Assembly: GCA_050946835.1 (NCBI GenBank)
Contig: JBMNVN010000009.1
Coordinates: forward strand, 5,769 to 69,768
DNA from: UBA1447 sp002329225
Lineage (GTDB): Bacteria; Bacillota; Clostridia; Oscillospirales; Acutalibacteraceae
Length of the DNA: 64,000 nucleotides
Direction: 5' to 3'
The notes below the pieces were generated by a model that saw nothing but the letters and a program-made list of their open reading frames with translations, searched no databases and had not been told where the DNA came from. Positions 1 to 7,498 of the stretch are shown piece after piece (positions within the stretch are counted from its first letter, which is position 1; each line of letters begins with the position of its first letter). The position numbers and the translations under genes were made by a program.

Positions 1-1637
1 AGGACCTGATACGCGGTATTAAAAAGATTACCGAGGCAGATAAACCGAAAGCGGCAGCAAAAGAAACGGTTGCAGCCCACAACCCCGCACACTCAAACGC
101 TGCCCCTCTCCTGAAGCGAGCCTTTATCTTCCTTGAGGACGGCAACTGGCGGGAGGCAAATGAATATTTTGAGAAAGTTCTCGACATGGAGCCGGAAAAT
201 GCGAAAGCATATCTCGGCAAATTAATGGCGGAAATAAAAGTAAGCAAACAGGAAAACCTTAAAGATTGCGCACAACCTTTTGAAGATAACGGTAATTATC
301 AGAAAATTCTTCGATTCGGTGATGATGCGCTTAAAGAGGAACTGAGCGGCTATATTACTTACATAAAAGAGCGCAATGAAAATGACAGATTAACGGAAAA
401 ATATAACAGTGCGGTAAAGGCAATGGAAACGGCCACCTCTGAAGAAGCTTTTAAATCCGCTGCAGGGGTTTTTAAAAGCATCAGCGGCTTTAAGGATGCA
501 GACACCCTTTATGAACAATGCCTTGAAAAAGCGGAAGTCAGCCGAAAGGATGCTATTTACAATAATGCGAAGTCTCAAATGAAAGGTGAAAAAATTGAAG
601 AAATTATAAATTATGAAGCGGCAATTAGAAAACTTCAGTCTATCTCCGGCTGGAAAGATGCCGATGAACAGATTAGTGTCTGTCAAAGAAAGATAGAAGA
701 AATCAAAGCAAAGGAAGAAGCGGACAGACTTAAGGCAGAACGAATTTTGGAGGAAAGGCGAATTGCTAAAGAAAGGCAGCTAAAAAAAATCAAAAGAGTA
801 ATTGTCATAGCAACACCGATTGTCTGTGCCTGCGTTGTATTTTTGATTGTGCTTAAAACTGTAATAATTCCAAGCAGCGAATATAATTCCGCGATCACTT
901 TGATGAATGACGGAAAGATAGTTGAAGCGTATGACAGTTTGATTGCATTGAACGGATATAAAGATAGTACAGAAAAGGCAGCAAGCATCTACAGTCAGTA
1001 TATAGTTGAAAAGATGAAATACGTTAAAGTGGGAGACACCGTAGTCTTTGGTGCATACGAACAGGATAATGATAAGTCAAACGGTAAAGAAGATATAGAA
1101 TGGATTGTGTTGGCGAAAGAGGATAATAAGCTTCTTGTAATAAGTGATAAAGCTCTCGACTGTAAACAGTATAATTTGTCATACGAGGATATAACATGGG
1201 AGGAGTGCACGCTTAGGACTTGGATGAATGATACTTTTCTGAAATCAGCATTCAGTGCGGATGAGCAAGCAAAAATACAGTCAACAAATGTATCCGCAGA
1301 TAAGAATACCGATCACAACATCAACGCCGGCAATGCCACAACAGATAAAGTATTTCTGCTTAGTATCAAAGAGGTGAAAGAATATTTCATCAGTGACGAA
1401 GCAAGAAAATGTGTACCGACTGCTTATGCAGAAGCAAACGGCGCTTATAAAAGCCGTTGTTACACCAAAGGTGGCACAGCCACCTGCTCTTGGTGGTGGT
1501 TGCGGTCGCCCGGCTATAATCAGCATTATGCCGCCGGTGTCGGCGGTGCTGGCCTTGTTAATTCCGATAATGGCTGTGGTGTCAGCTATGGTAATGGCTG
1601 TGTCCGCCCTGCGATGTGGATTAATTTGGACTCTTGA
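1..1637 (+). CDS. TPR-like membrane protein with C-terminal DUF6273 domain (5' end missing)
   Basis: The reading frame is open from the first bases of the window, so the true start lies upstream; 544 residues are visible. The order is: a TPR-like helical segment (about 35-75, with the phrase GNWREANEYFEKVLDMEP), further charged helical repeats, one membrane helix (about 267-291), another short helical repeat, then a DUF6273 domain from about 366 to the end. The DUF6273 part has the family hallmarks WWLRSPG and VRPAMWI near the C-terminus, which resemble the C-type-lectin/FGE-like fold. The protein is probably membrane-bound with the DUF6273 module outside, where it may bind a ligand; this is inference. 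A terminator follows directly. Family placement is firm, function unknown. Confidence 0.8.
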   Translation, partial: DLIRGIKKITEADKPKAAAKETVAAHNPAHSNAAPLLKRAFIFLEDGNWREANEYFEKVLDMEPENAKAYLGKLMAEIKVSKQENLKDCAQPFEDNGNYQKILRFGDDALKEELSGYITYIKERNENDRLTEKYNSAVKAMETATSEEAFKSAAGVFKSISGFKDADTLYEQCLEKAEVSRKDAIYNNAKSQMKGEKIEEIINYEAAIRKLQSISGWKDADEQISVCQRKIEEIKAKEEADRLKAERILEERRIAKERQLKKIKRVIVIATPIVCACVVFLIVLKTVIIPSSEYNSAITLMNDGKIVEAYDSLIALNGYKDSTEKAASIYSQYIVEKMKYVKVGDTVVFGAYEQDNDKSNGKEDIEWIVLAKEDNKLLVISDKALDCKQYNLSYEDITWEECTLRTWMNDTFLKSAFSADEQAKIQSTNVSADKNTDHNINAGNATTDKVFLLSIKEVKEYFISDEARKCVPTAYAEANGAYKSRCYTKGGTATCSWWWLRSPGYNQHYAAGVGGAGLVNSDNGCGVSYGNGCVRPAMWINLDS

Positions 1638-1671
1638 CAACTTGGCAAACATTTAGACAAAAAATGAAAAA

Positions 1672-1707
1672 CCGGCCTGTTTTCAAAAAAGAAGCGGGCC
1701 GATTTTT
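1672..1707 (+). terminator. Rho-independent terminator after the DUF6273 gene
   Basis: Stem CGGCCTG (1673-1679) pairs with CGGGCCG (1695-1701) with one G-U pair, followed by a run of five T at 1703-1707. Confidence 0.75.
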
Positions 1708-1762
1708 ATATACCGACAAAAACTAAACTGTCAAAAAATCAAATAATTGCTGTCAGATAGCG

Positions 1763-2713
1763 TCAGATTGTTTTCAACTCTTTTTTCATACGCTTTACTA
1801 ACGGCATAAGAATAAAGTTAAACTTTTTTCCGGAAAGAATATAGCAATACACCTCATGATATAAGGCATAAAAAGCGGTTTTAATATCGCATTTTTCCGA
1901 TACCGGATATTTCTCTTTATACATATCATATAATCCGAACCTGTCTCCCGTTAAGTTGCGCAGTTGAAACAATTCGTATTCCTTATCCGCCCACTTGCTG
2001 TCAAGCGGGTCAATGATTGCAAGCGGGTTAAGTTTTTTGTCTGCCAAAATGTTCATCACGTTCATGTCCCCGTGAATAAGGCAGGCTTCTTTCACTTTTT
2101 CACTGAAAATATAATCAAAATTCAACCATGCGTTTTCCATTACGGCAAGCACCTTTTTTTCGAGCTTGCCCTCTTTGCAAAGCTTTCTTGCGGACTCAAG
2201 AACTTCATGTGCAAAGGGTTTATAAAAATCAAGCCATTCGTCAAAACGGGCGTCTTCAATGAAGCCGAACTTGTCGTTTGTCGTACTGTGCCATAGATTT
2301 AATGCCGATGTGACTTTGTCCGCAAAGCTTTTTTTGACCGCTTTCGATTTGAACAACTGCACAAAGTCGGTAAAACAATTTTTGCCCGGCATATGTTCCA
2401 TGCAGATAAAATCAATGGGGATGCTTTCGGTTGCAAAAGATGTGAAATAAACTTCGGGGATTTTAATAAGGCTGTCTTTGCCGAGCAAGTTTAAAGCCAT
2501 GGCTTCTTTTTCCGCCATTTTCGGAACCCTGCAGGCTTTTAATACCAATCGGTAAGGCGCTTTGTCTGTTGATGCCTTATAAACATAACCGAACGAGCCG
2601 CCGCCGATGTAAGAAATATTTTTTACCGTGCAGGGAATGTGATTTTGCAGGACTTCTGCTGCGTATGCTTGCGCCTCGGCCTTGCTGATCGGACTTACTT
2701 CTTTTAATTCCAT
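1763..2713 (-). CDS. Aminoglycoside phosphotransferase-fold kinase (APH/choline kinase family)
   Basis: A 316-residue protein-kinase-like fold. The glycine-rich nucleotide loop GGGSFGYVY is at about 37-45, a candidate ATP lysine at 59, the Brenner catalytic motif HGDMNVMN at 214-221 (H214, D216, N221) and the metal-binding Asp of IIDP at about 235. These are the family's essential residues, so it should be active, phosphorylating a small hydroxylated metabolite or antibiotic; the substrate cannot be read from the sequence. The frame is open 48 codons further upstream, but I choose the ATG at 2713 because GGAGGAGG lies about 9 bases before it and the extra residues are low-similarity. It is transcribed divergently from the CPBP protease gene. 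Confidence 0.85.
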   Translation of the reverse strand: MELKEVSPISKAEAQAYAAEVLQNHIPCTVKNISYIGGGSFGYVYKASTDKAPYRLVLKACRVPKMAEKEAMALNLLGKDSLIKIPEVYFTSFATESIPIDFICMEHMPGKNCFTDFVQLFKSKAVKKSFADKVTSALNLWHSTTNDKFGFIEDARFDEWLDFYKPFAHEVLESARKLCKEGKLEKKVLAVMENAWLNFDYIFSEKVKEACLIHGDMNVMNILADKKLNPLAIIDPLDSKWADKEYELFQLRNLTGDRFGLYDMYKEKYPVSEKCDIKTAFYALYHEVYCYILSGKKFNFILMPLVKRMKKELKTI

Positions 2714-2870
2714 AAAACCGGCCTCCTCCAAACCCAAACTATTTATACCAGAGCCGCGGGCTTTTTTCAAGAAAAGAAAGTCACGCTTTGCCGTAACATT
2801 TTTACATGAGGTTATATACTCAATTTCAGTTTTTTGAAATTCAATATTCACAATCATAAGCCCCTCGCCC

Positions 2871-2899
2871 TTGTAAAATGGCGGGGGCCTGTCTATAAT
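2871..2899 (+). promoter_or_regulatory. Sigma-A type promoter for the CPBP protease-tadA unit
   Basis: TTGTAA (2871-2876), a 17-bp spacer and a perfect TATAAT (2894-2899), about 53 bases before the ATG at 2953. Confidence 0.7.
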
Positions 2900-2952
2900 A
2901 TCCCGTAGATGCGTGCGGAAAACATCGCCGCAGCCAAAGGAGATTTAACCCC

Positions 2953-3966
2953 ATGAATGAGTTTTATATTCCGAGCTCTTTTACTCCGAGCCGGAGACCC
3001 TCCGGTTTTGAGGGCGGCGGCCACGGAGCCTATGTTTCGGCAACCAGGAATTTGCGCCGCCAGAGCGCAATTGCGGGGCTTTGTGTATTGGCCTTTGTGG
3101 GGCTTCAATTTGCCGTGTATTATATGCTGGTTTTTTTAAGGCTTGACGGGGAATTTGCGGAAAACGACCTGTTTCAAAACGCTTTCGGGGGAATATATTC
3201 GGCGATTAGCGTGTTTTTGCCCTTTTTTGTTGTTGCAATGCTCATGAGCAAGAATAAAAGGGAAAAGGCTTTGGCTTTCGGCCGCCCCGTTTCTACGGGA
3301 CTGATGCTCTTAGCTGTGCCGGCGGGTTTCATGTTTTGTTTGGCGGGCAATCACGTCACAAGCATTTTTATCATGCTGATGCAGCAGCTCGGTTTTACTT
3401 TAACTGCTCCCGAAAACCCCGTACCCGTTGGCGGTTTGGAATCAATATTCTTTATTATTCAAATTGCCGTTATTCCGCCTTTGGTGGAGGAGTTTGCTCT
3501 GCGGGGAGTTATCATGCAGCCACTGCGCCGTCACGGGGACCTTTTTGCAATTCTTATGTCTTCCATCGTGTTTTCCCTCATGCACGGGAACTTGGTGCAG
3601 GCTCCCTTCGCTCTTGTGGCGGGGCTTGCAATAGGTTATTATGTTGTGGCTACGGGGAGCATCTGGACAGGGGTGCTTATTCATTTTGTAAACAACCTTT
3701 TTTCTTCCATTCTCTCTTTGCTTAATGCGGGCGGCATAAAAAATGTAGACATTATCATAAGTGTTATTATGACAGTTGCATTTGTAACCGGTCTGGCCTG
3801 TACTTTAATCTTTTTCTTTCATCCCAAAAGAATTCGTCTTAATCCTCCGGAGGTTGAGATGAGCTTTGGGGCCCGCGTTACAAACTATGTTTTTACCGTA
3901 CCGATGCTGGCGGCCCTGATTGCTATTTTTAATATCACAAGGCAATTTGTTGAATTTAACAAATGA
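2953..3966 (+). CDS. CPBP family intramembrane metalloprotease (CAAX protease/Abi)
   Basis: A 337-residue multi-pass membrane protein with about eight hydrophobic helices. The three signature motifs of CPBP glutamic/metalloproteases are intact: EEFALR (E179, E180, R184), FSLMHGN (H211) and HFVNN (H244, N248). Members cleave within the membrane; bacterial homologues are linked to peptide maturation, bacteriocin immunity or stress signalling, but the substrate here is unknown. The first ~35 residues are a Pro/Gly-rich cytoplasmic tail. AAAGGAG lies about 10 bases before the ATG. tadA follows 26 bases later on the same strand and is probably cotranscribed. Confidence 0.9.
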   Translation: MNEFYIPSSFTPSRRPSGFEGGGHGAYVSATRNLRRQSAIAGLCVLAFVGLQFAVYYMLVFLRLDGEFAENDLFQNAFGGIYSAISVFLPFFVVAMLMSKNKREKALAFGRPVSTGLMLLAVPAGFMFCLAGNHVTSIFIMLMQQLGFTLTAPENPVPVGGLESIFFIIQIAVIPPLVEEFALRGVIMQPLRRHGDLFAILMSSIVFSLMHGNLVQAPFALVAGLAIGYYVVATGSIWTGVLIHFVNNLFSSILSLLNAGGIKNVDIIISVIMTVAFVTGLACTLIFFFHPKRIRLNPPEVEMSFGARVTNYVFTVPMLAALIAIFNITRQFVEFNK

Positions 3967-3992
3967 GGAAATTGACGGCGGGGAGGTAGACA

Positions 3993-4442
3993 GTGGAAGA
4001 TAAGGACTTTATGCTTGCCGCTCTTGAGCTTGCGCGGGAGGCGAAAGCGGAAGATGAAGTGCCGGTGGGCGCCGTTGCGGTTTGCCGGGGTGAGATTGTC
4101 GGCAGAGGCAGAAACCGCAGGGAAAAGGATAAAAACGCCCTCGCCCATGCGGAGATTGAGGCAATAAATGAGGCCTGTAAAAACCTCGGCGGATGGCGGT
4201 TGTGGGAGTGTGACTTATTCGTAACCCTGGAACCCTGCCCCATGTGCGCCGGAGCAATAATAAATGCCAGAATAAGGCGGTTGGTGTTCGGCGCCTACGA
4301 TAAAAAAGCGGGTTCCTGCGGGTCGGTTGTCAATTTGTTTGACCTGCCCTATAACCACCGCCCTCAGGTTACGGGGGGCTTTATGCAGGAAGCCTGTGCG
4401 GAAGAGCTGACGGAGTTTTTTGCCGAACTGAGGAAAAAGTAA
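3993..4442 (+). CDS. tadA: tRNA-specific adenosine deaminase TadA
   Basis: A 149-residue cytidine/adenosine deaminase fold enzyme that converts A34 to inosine in the anticodon of tRNA-Arg(ACG). The zinc site is complete: HAEIEAI gives His52 and the proton-shuttling Glu54, and PCPMCAGA gives Cys82 and Cys85. Length and the C-terminal region match bacterial TadA. The start is GTG at 3993, preceded by GGGGAGG at a normal distance. It sits downstream of the CPBP protease and ends at a strong hairpin shared with the converging nadC. A guanine deaminase is the main alternative, but the short length and the helix after the PCxxC motif favour TadA. Confidence 0.93.
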   Translation: MEDKDFMLAALELAREAKAEDEVPVGAVAVCRGEIVGRGRNRREKDKNALAHAEIEAINEACKNLGGWRLWECDLFVTLEPCPMCAGAIINARIRRLVFGAYDKKAGSCGSVVNLFDLPYNHRPQVTGGFMQEACAEELTEFFAELRKK

Positions 4443-4456
4443 AAAAATATAAAAGC

Positions 4457-4484
4457 GGGGGAGCAAACGTCTGTTTGCTCCCCC
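4457..4484. terminator. Bidirectional terminator between tadA and nadC
   Basis: Perfect 12-bp stem GGGGGAGCAAAC (4457-4468) / GTTTGCTCCCCC (4473-4484) with a 4-base loop, sitting in the short gap between two converging genes; A-rich on the left, T-rich just beyond the right arm. Confidence 0.85.
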
Positions 4485-4498
4485 GTTTCAGCCGAATT

Positions 4499-5338
4499 TT
4501 AAAAGTCGATAAAGTTCATGGAAATATCGAAGGCCTTAACGGAATGTGTTAAGGCGCCCAGAGAGATAATATCCACACCCGTTTCCGCCACGGCGGCCAA
4601 ATTTTCAAGAGTAATACCGCCGGAAGCCTCCAAAATCGCTCTGCCTCCTGCGAGTTCCACCGCTTTTGTCATGGCGGGGATATCCATGTTGTCAAGCATG
4701 ATTATATCCGCCCCCGCTGCCAAGGCTTCCTCCACTTCTGCCGGAGAGGCGGTTTCCACCTCGATTTTTGTCATATGGCCGAGATTTTCTCTCAGACGGG
4801 TCATGGCGGCGGTTATGCCGCCGGCGGCCTGAATGTGATTGTCTTTGAGCATGGCCGCATCCGAAAGATTAAAACGGTGATTTTTACCCCCTGCGCAGGT
4901 GACGGCATACTTTTGCAGTGCTCGGAGTCCCGGCAGGGTCTTTCTTGTGTCGGTAATACGGGCTTTGGTATGTTTTACCGCCTCAACTGCTTTGGCCGTT
5001 TGGGTGGCTATGCCGGAAAGGTGCTGAATAAGGTTGAGGGCGGTGCGTTCCCCTTTGAGTAAAGCGAGGGTCTGCCCCGTAAGTTCGGCTATGACCTCAC
5101 CCTTGACCAGGCGGTCGGAATCCTTTTTGTCGGTTTTAAAAGTGAAAGAGGGGTCCAGCAGCTCAAAAACACGCAAAAAGACCGGCAGTCCGCAGAGAAC
5201 CCCTTCATCCTTTGAGATTATTTCCGCCCGGCAACGCTCGGCGGGGTCAAACAGATATTCCGAGGAAATATCCGTATAGTTGACATCCTCCATAATTGCC
5301 CGCCTGATTAAATCATCCAGATAAAATTGTTCAACCAT
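4499..5338 (-). CDS. nadC: Nicotinate-nucleotide pyrophosphorylase (quinolinate phosphoribosyltransferase)
   Basis: A 279-residue cytosolic enzyme that makes nicotinate mononucleotide from quinolinate and PRPP in de novo NAD synthesis. It has the N-terminal alpha/beta sandwich (FDPAERCRAEIISKDEG region) and the barrel with conserved segments LNLIQHLSGIAT, RKTLPGLR, GGKNHRFNLSDAAMLKDNH and, near the end, EASGGI. The ATG at 5338 is chosen over a longer frame because GGAGG stands just before it and length then matches the family. It follows nadB by 43 bases, so the two form a nadB-nadC operon. nadA (quinolinate synthase) is not adjacent and is not elsewhere in the window. Confidence 0.95.
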   Translation of the reverse strand: MVEQFYLDDLIRRAIMEDVNYTDISSEYLFDPAERCRAEIISKDEGVLCGLPVFLRVFELLDPSFTFKTDKKDSDRLVKGEVIAELTGQTLALLKGERTALNLIQHLSGIATQTAKAVEAVKHTKARITDTRKTLPGLRALQKYAVTCAGGKNHRFNLSDAAMLKDNHIQAAGGITAAMTRLRENLGHMTKIEVETASPAEVEEALAAGADIIMLDNMDIPAMTKAVELAGGRAILEASGGITLENLAAVAETGVDIISLGALTHSVKAFDISMNFIDF

Positions 5339-5381
5339 TGAACATTCCTCCTTATCCGCATCCGTCGGATGCTGAAAACGG

Positions 5382-6845
5382 TTATTCAAAATTTTGTGCG
5401 GCATCCTGCAAAATTAAACAGGCCACGGTCACAAGACTTTTAGCCTCGCAAAAATCCGCCGTTTGAGCAAAACGGCCGTTTTGCAGCCTTTTCATAAACT
5501 CTTCCACTCTCTTAAGCCCCTGTCTGACGGCGGAGGGGTTGGGGATTACAAAATATGCCCGCTGCATAATCTCCCGCACGGCGGTGCGGATGCCCGTAGG
5601 CAGAGGCGCTCCGGAAAAATCGTCCGGGCAGGGCCCGGGGTTAACCCGGGCAAAACCGGCATCCAGACACTTGATTATATCCAGGGCGGCTCTTCTGCCG
5701 AAAACCAAACCTTCCAAAAGTGAGTTGCTTGCAAGACGGTTGCCCCCGTGAACGCCGGTATGGGCACATTCCCCGGCGGCGTACAGGCGCGGGAGGGTGG
5801 TGCGGGCGTTGAGGTCCACATCAATGCCCCCCATAAGATAGTGCTGGCAGGGGTAGACGGGGATAAGGTCTTTGGAAATATCTACGCCCCGGGCAAGGCA
5901 GGCCTCGCTTATTGCGGGGAAGCGGTCAAACAGAAATTCCCGGTCTTTGTGCGTTATATCCAGAAAAAATTCGTTGCTGCCCGTGCGCCGGGATTCCAAT
6001 ACAATGGCCCGGGATACCACATCTCTGGGAGCAAGTTCCAGCCTTTCATCGTAACGGTCCATAAAACGCTGTTTGTCGCAGTTGAGAAGATAAGCGCCCT
6101 CGCCCCTCACCGCCTCGCTTATTAAAAATTGTTCCCTGCTGTTCGGGGAATTAAAGGCGGTGGGGTGGAACTGAACCGCACTGATGTTTTTAATTTTTGC
6201 CCCCATCTCGTAGGCAAAACGGATGCCGTCGCCCGTGGCGGTGGCGGGGTTGGTGGTATAGCGGTAAACCCGGCCTATTCCCCCCGTGGCGAGGATTACA
6301 AAACTTGCGTAAACGCAGGAGTATTCCTCTCCCCGCAGAAGGTCGGCACGAAAGCCCCCCACTACCCGTTCAATGTTGATTATCATCGTATTTTCTTCAA
6401 GTTGTATATTCGATTTTTGGGCGGCAACCTTTGTGAGCTTTTCCGCAATCTCTTTGCCGGTTCGGTCCTTGTGGTGGACTATCCTGCGGCAGCTGTGCCC
6501 CCCTTCAAGGGTCATGTTCAGCTCGCCGTTTTCGTCCTTGTCAAAGTCCACGCCCATTTCAATGATTTTGCGAATATCCTCCGGCCCTTCATGAACCAGA
6601 ACTTCCACGGCGTCAATATCGTTTTTGTAGCTTCCCGCCACAAGAGTATCTTTTACATGGAGGTCAAAGCTGTCGTCATCATGCTTCAGCACACCGGCTA
6701 CCCCGCCCTGGGCTAAAGCGGTGGAACAAATCTCTCGAGACTGTTTTGCAAGCATAAGCACACTCGTATCACAGCCGAATTGTATGGCCGCATAAAGGCC
6801 GGCAATTCCGCTGCCCGCTATGAGTACATCGTAAGATTTTTTCAT
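5382..6845 (-). CDS. nadB: L-aspartate oxidase
   Basis: A 487-residue FAD-dependent oxidase that turns L-aspartate into iminoaspartate, the first step of de novo NAD synthesis. The N-terminal FAD-binding motif GSGIAGLYAA is near residue 11, followed by family landmarks ICSTALAQGGVAG, GGHSCRRIVHHKD, LATGGIGRVYRYTTNP, FHPTAF and GEVAC-like GECAHTGVHGGNRLASNSLLEGLVFG. The C-terminal helical domain is somewhat short compared with Proteobacterial NadB but normal for Clostridia. The ATG at 6845 has AGAGG about 8 bases upstream. It leads the nadB-nadC operon; the 370 bases upstream hold no gene but carry three 32-bp tandem repeats (7055-7150). Confidence 0.95.
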   Translation of the reverse strand: MKKSYDVLIAGSGIAGLYAAIQFGCDTSVLMLAKQSREICSTALAQGGVAGVLKHDDDSFDLHVKDTLVAGSYKNDIDAVEVLVHEGPEDIRKIIEMGVDFDKDENGELNMTLEGGHSCRRIVHHKDRTGKEIAEKLTKVAAQKSNIQLEENTMIINIERVVGGFRADLLRGEEYSCVYASFVILATGGIGRVYRYTTNPATATGDGIRFAYEMGAKIKNISAVQFHPTAFNSPNSREQFLISEAVRGEGAYLLNCDKQRFMDRYDERLELAPRDVVSRAIVLESRRTGSNEFFLDITHKDREFLFDRFPAISEACLARGVDISKDLIPVYPCQHYLMGGIDVDLNARTTLPRLYAAGECAHTGVHGGNRLASNSLLEGLVFGRRAALDIIKCLDAGFARVNPGPCPDDFSGAPLPTGIRTAVREIMQRAYFVIPNPSAVRQGLKRVEEFMKRLQNGRFAQTADFCEAKSLVTVACLILQDAAQNFE

Positions 6846-7054
6846 CCTTACAGCCTCTTGAAGATAAGATTTTTTCTACCGGAGGGGAAAAGAAGTTTCT
6901 TCAACGCACAGTATAACACTGTTTAAAGAAATTGGGAACACACTTTAAAATGCAAAAAAGAAAAAAGGTGCCGACAAAGGCGGTATCATGCCCCCGTGAA
7001 GTAATAATAATTCGAACCTCTAAAGCCTTTTTCAAAGATTGTTCGCTCTGTTTT

Positions 7055-7150
7055 TGCAAAAAGCATAGGAATAATCCTGAAATAATTGCAAAAACCATAG
7101 GAATAAATTCAAAATAACTGCAAAAAGCATAGGAATACTCTAAAAAACAC
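7055..7150. repeat. Three tandem 32-bp repeats upstream of nadB
   Basis: A 19-base core, TGCAAAAAGCATAGGAATA, occurs at 7055, 7087 and 7119, exactly 32 bases apart. Copies one and three are identical over the core and copy two differs at one base (G to C). The 13-base spacers are AT-rich and unrelated. The 32-bp period is close to three helical turns, so the cores face the same side of DNA. The array lies between the 5S terminator and nadB, in the otherwise gene-free stretch 6846-7182, in which I see no other clear feature. A protein-binding site array controlling nadBC is a guess. Confidence 0.8.
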
Positions 7151-7182
7151 ACTGTGAGGGGTTATTGGAAACGAAAAAATAT

Positions 7183-7213
7183 AAAAAAACAGCCGCCCTT
7201 TTGGACGACTGTT
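7183..7213 (-). terminator. Rho-independent terminator of the 5S rRNA gene
   Basis: Read on the minus strand, AACAGTCGTCC and GGGCGGCTGTT (arms 7203-7213 and 7188-7198) form an 11-bp stem with two or three G-U pairs, a 4-base AAAA loop and a following T run (7183-7187). It begins seven bases after the mature 5S end. Confidence 0.85.
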
Positions 7214-7219
7214 TTTTGT

Positions 7220-7335
7220 GCCGGCACCGACCTATCTTCCCGGGAGGCTGCCCTCCGAGTATTTTCGGCACTCATGAGCTTAACTACCGTGTTCGGGATG
7301 GGAACGGGTGGAACCTCATCGTAATAAGCACCGGC
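7220..7335 (-). rRNA. rrf: 5S ribosomal RNA (solitary gene)
   Basis: About 116 bases on the minus strand. The universal core (CCCGTTCCCATCCCGAACACGG then AGTTAAGC, read on the minus strand) is unmistakable. The two ends, GCCGGUGC and GUGCCGGC, pair to form helix I, which fixes the limits. No 23S or 16S sequence lies upstream: the preceding 110 bases hold only a leader and promoter. The gene has its own strong promoter (7367-7395) and terminator (7183-7213), so it is a one-gene unit. Confidence 0.95.
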
Positions 7336-7336
7336 T

Positions 7337-7355
7337 GAAAGCGCAAACCGCTTTC
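7337..7355 (-). other. Short leader hairpin directly before 5S rRNA
   Basis: GAAAGCG (7337-7343) and CGCTTTC (7349-7355) form a perfect 7-bp stem with a 5-base loop, one base upstream of the predicted 5S 5' end and downstream of its promoter. It may help position precursor processing (RNase M5 acts on helix I in Firmicutes); that role is inference. Confidence 0.55.
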
Positions 7356-7366
7356 GGACGAGGGGC

Positions 7367-7395
7367 ATTATATCATCGAGTTTTCATAAATGCAA
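7367..7395 (-). promoter_or_regulatory. Strong promoter of the 5S rRNA gene
   Basis: On the minus strand: TTGCAT (7390-7395), a 17-bp spacer and perfect TATAAT (7367-7372), about 32 bases before the mature 5S end. Confidence 0.85.
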
Positions 7396-7421
7396 GCCTT
7401 TTTTTGAAAAAATATTTATTA

Positions 7422-7450
7422 TTGTCAAATTATTAATACTGATGCATAAT
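7422..7450 (+). promoter_or_regulatory. Promoter of the 7499 lipoprotein gene
   Basis: TTGTCA (7422-7427), 17-bp spacer, CATAAT (7445-7450); it lies back to back with the 5S promoter. Confidence 0.6.
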
Positions 7451-7498
7451 AGAACTGCATTATTCTGGTTTCCCAACAATTGAAATGGAGGGGTGGTA

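Noticed and set aside
1502..1637. Diversity-generating retroelement variable region
   Set aside because: The C-terminal domain fits the fold, but no template repeat or reverse transcriptase is in the window, and no second copy of the region was seen.
2714..2857. Extension of the APH-type kinase to 364 residues
   Set aside because: The internal ATG at 2713 has a strong GGAGGAGG site; the extra 48 residues show no kinase features.
7055..7150. CRISPR array
   Set aside because: Only three 19-base cores with 13-base AT-rich spacers, a period of 32 and no cas genes; unlike any CRISPR geometry.
6901..7152. 83-residue ORF on the minus strand
   Set aside because: It is low-complexity and runs through the 32-bp repeats; no ribosome site and an implausible composition.
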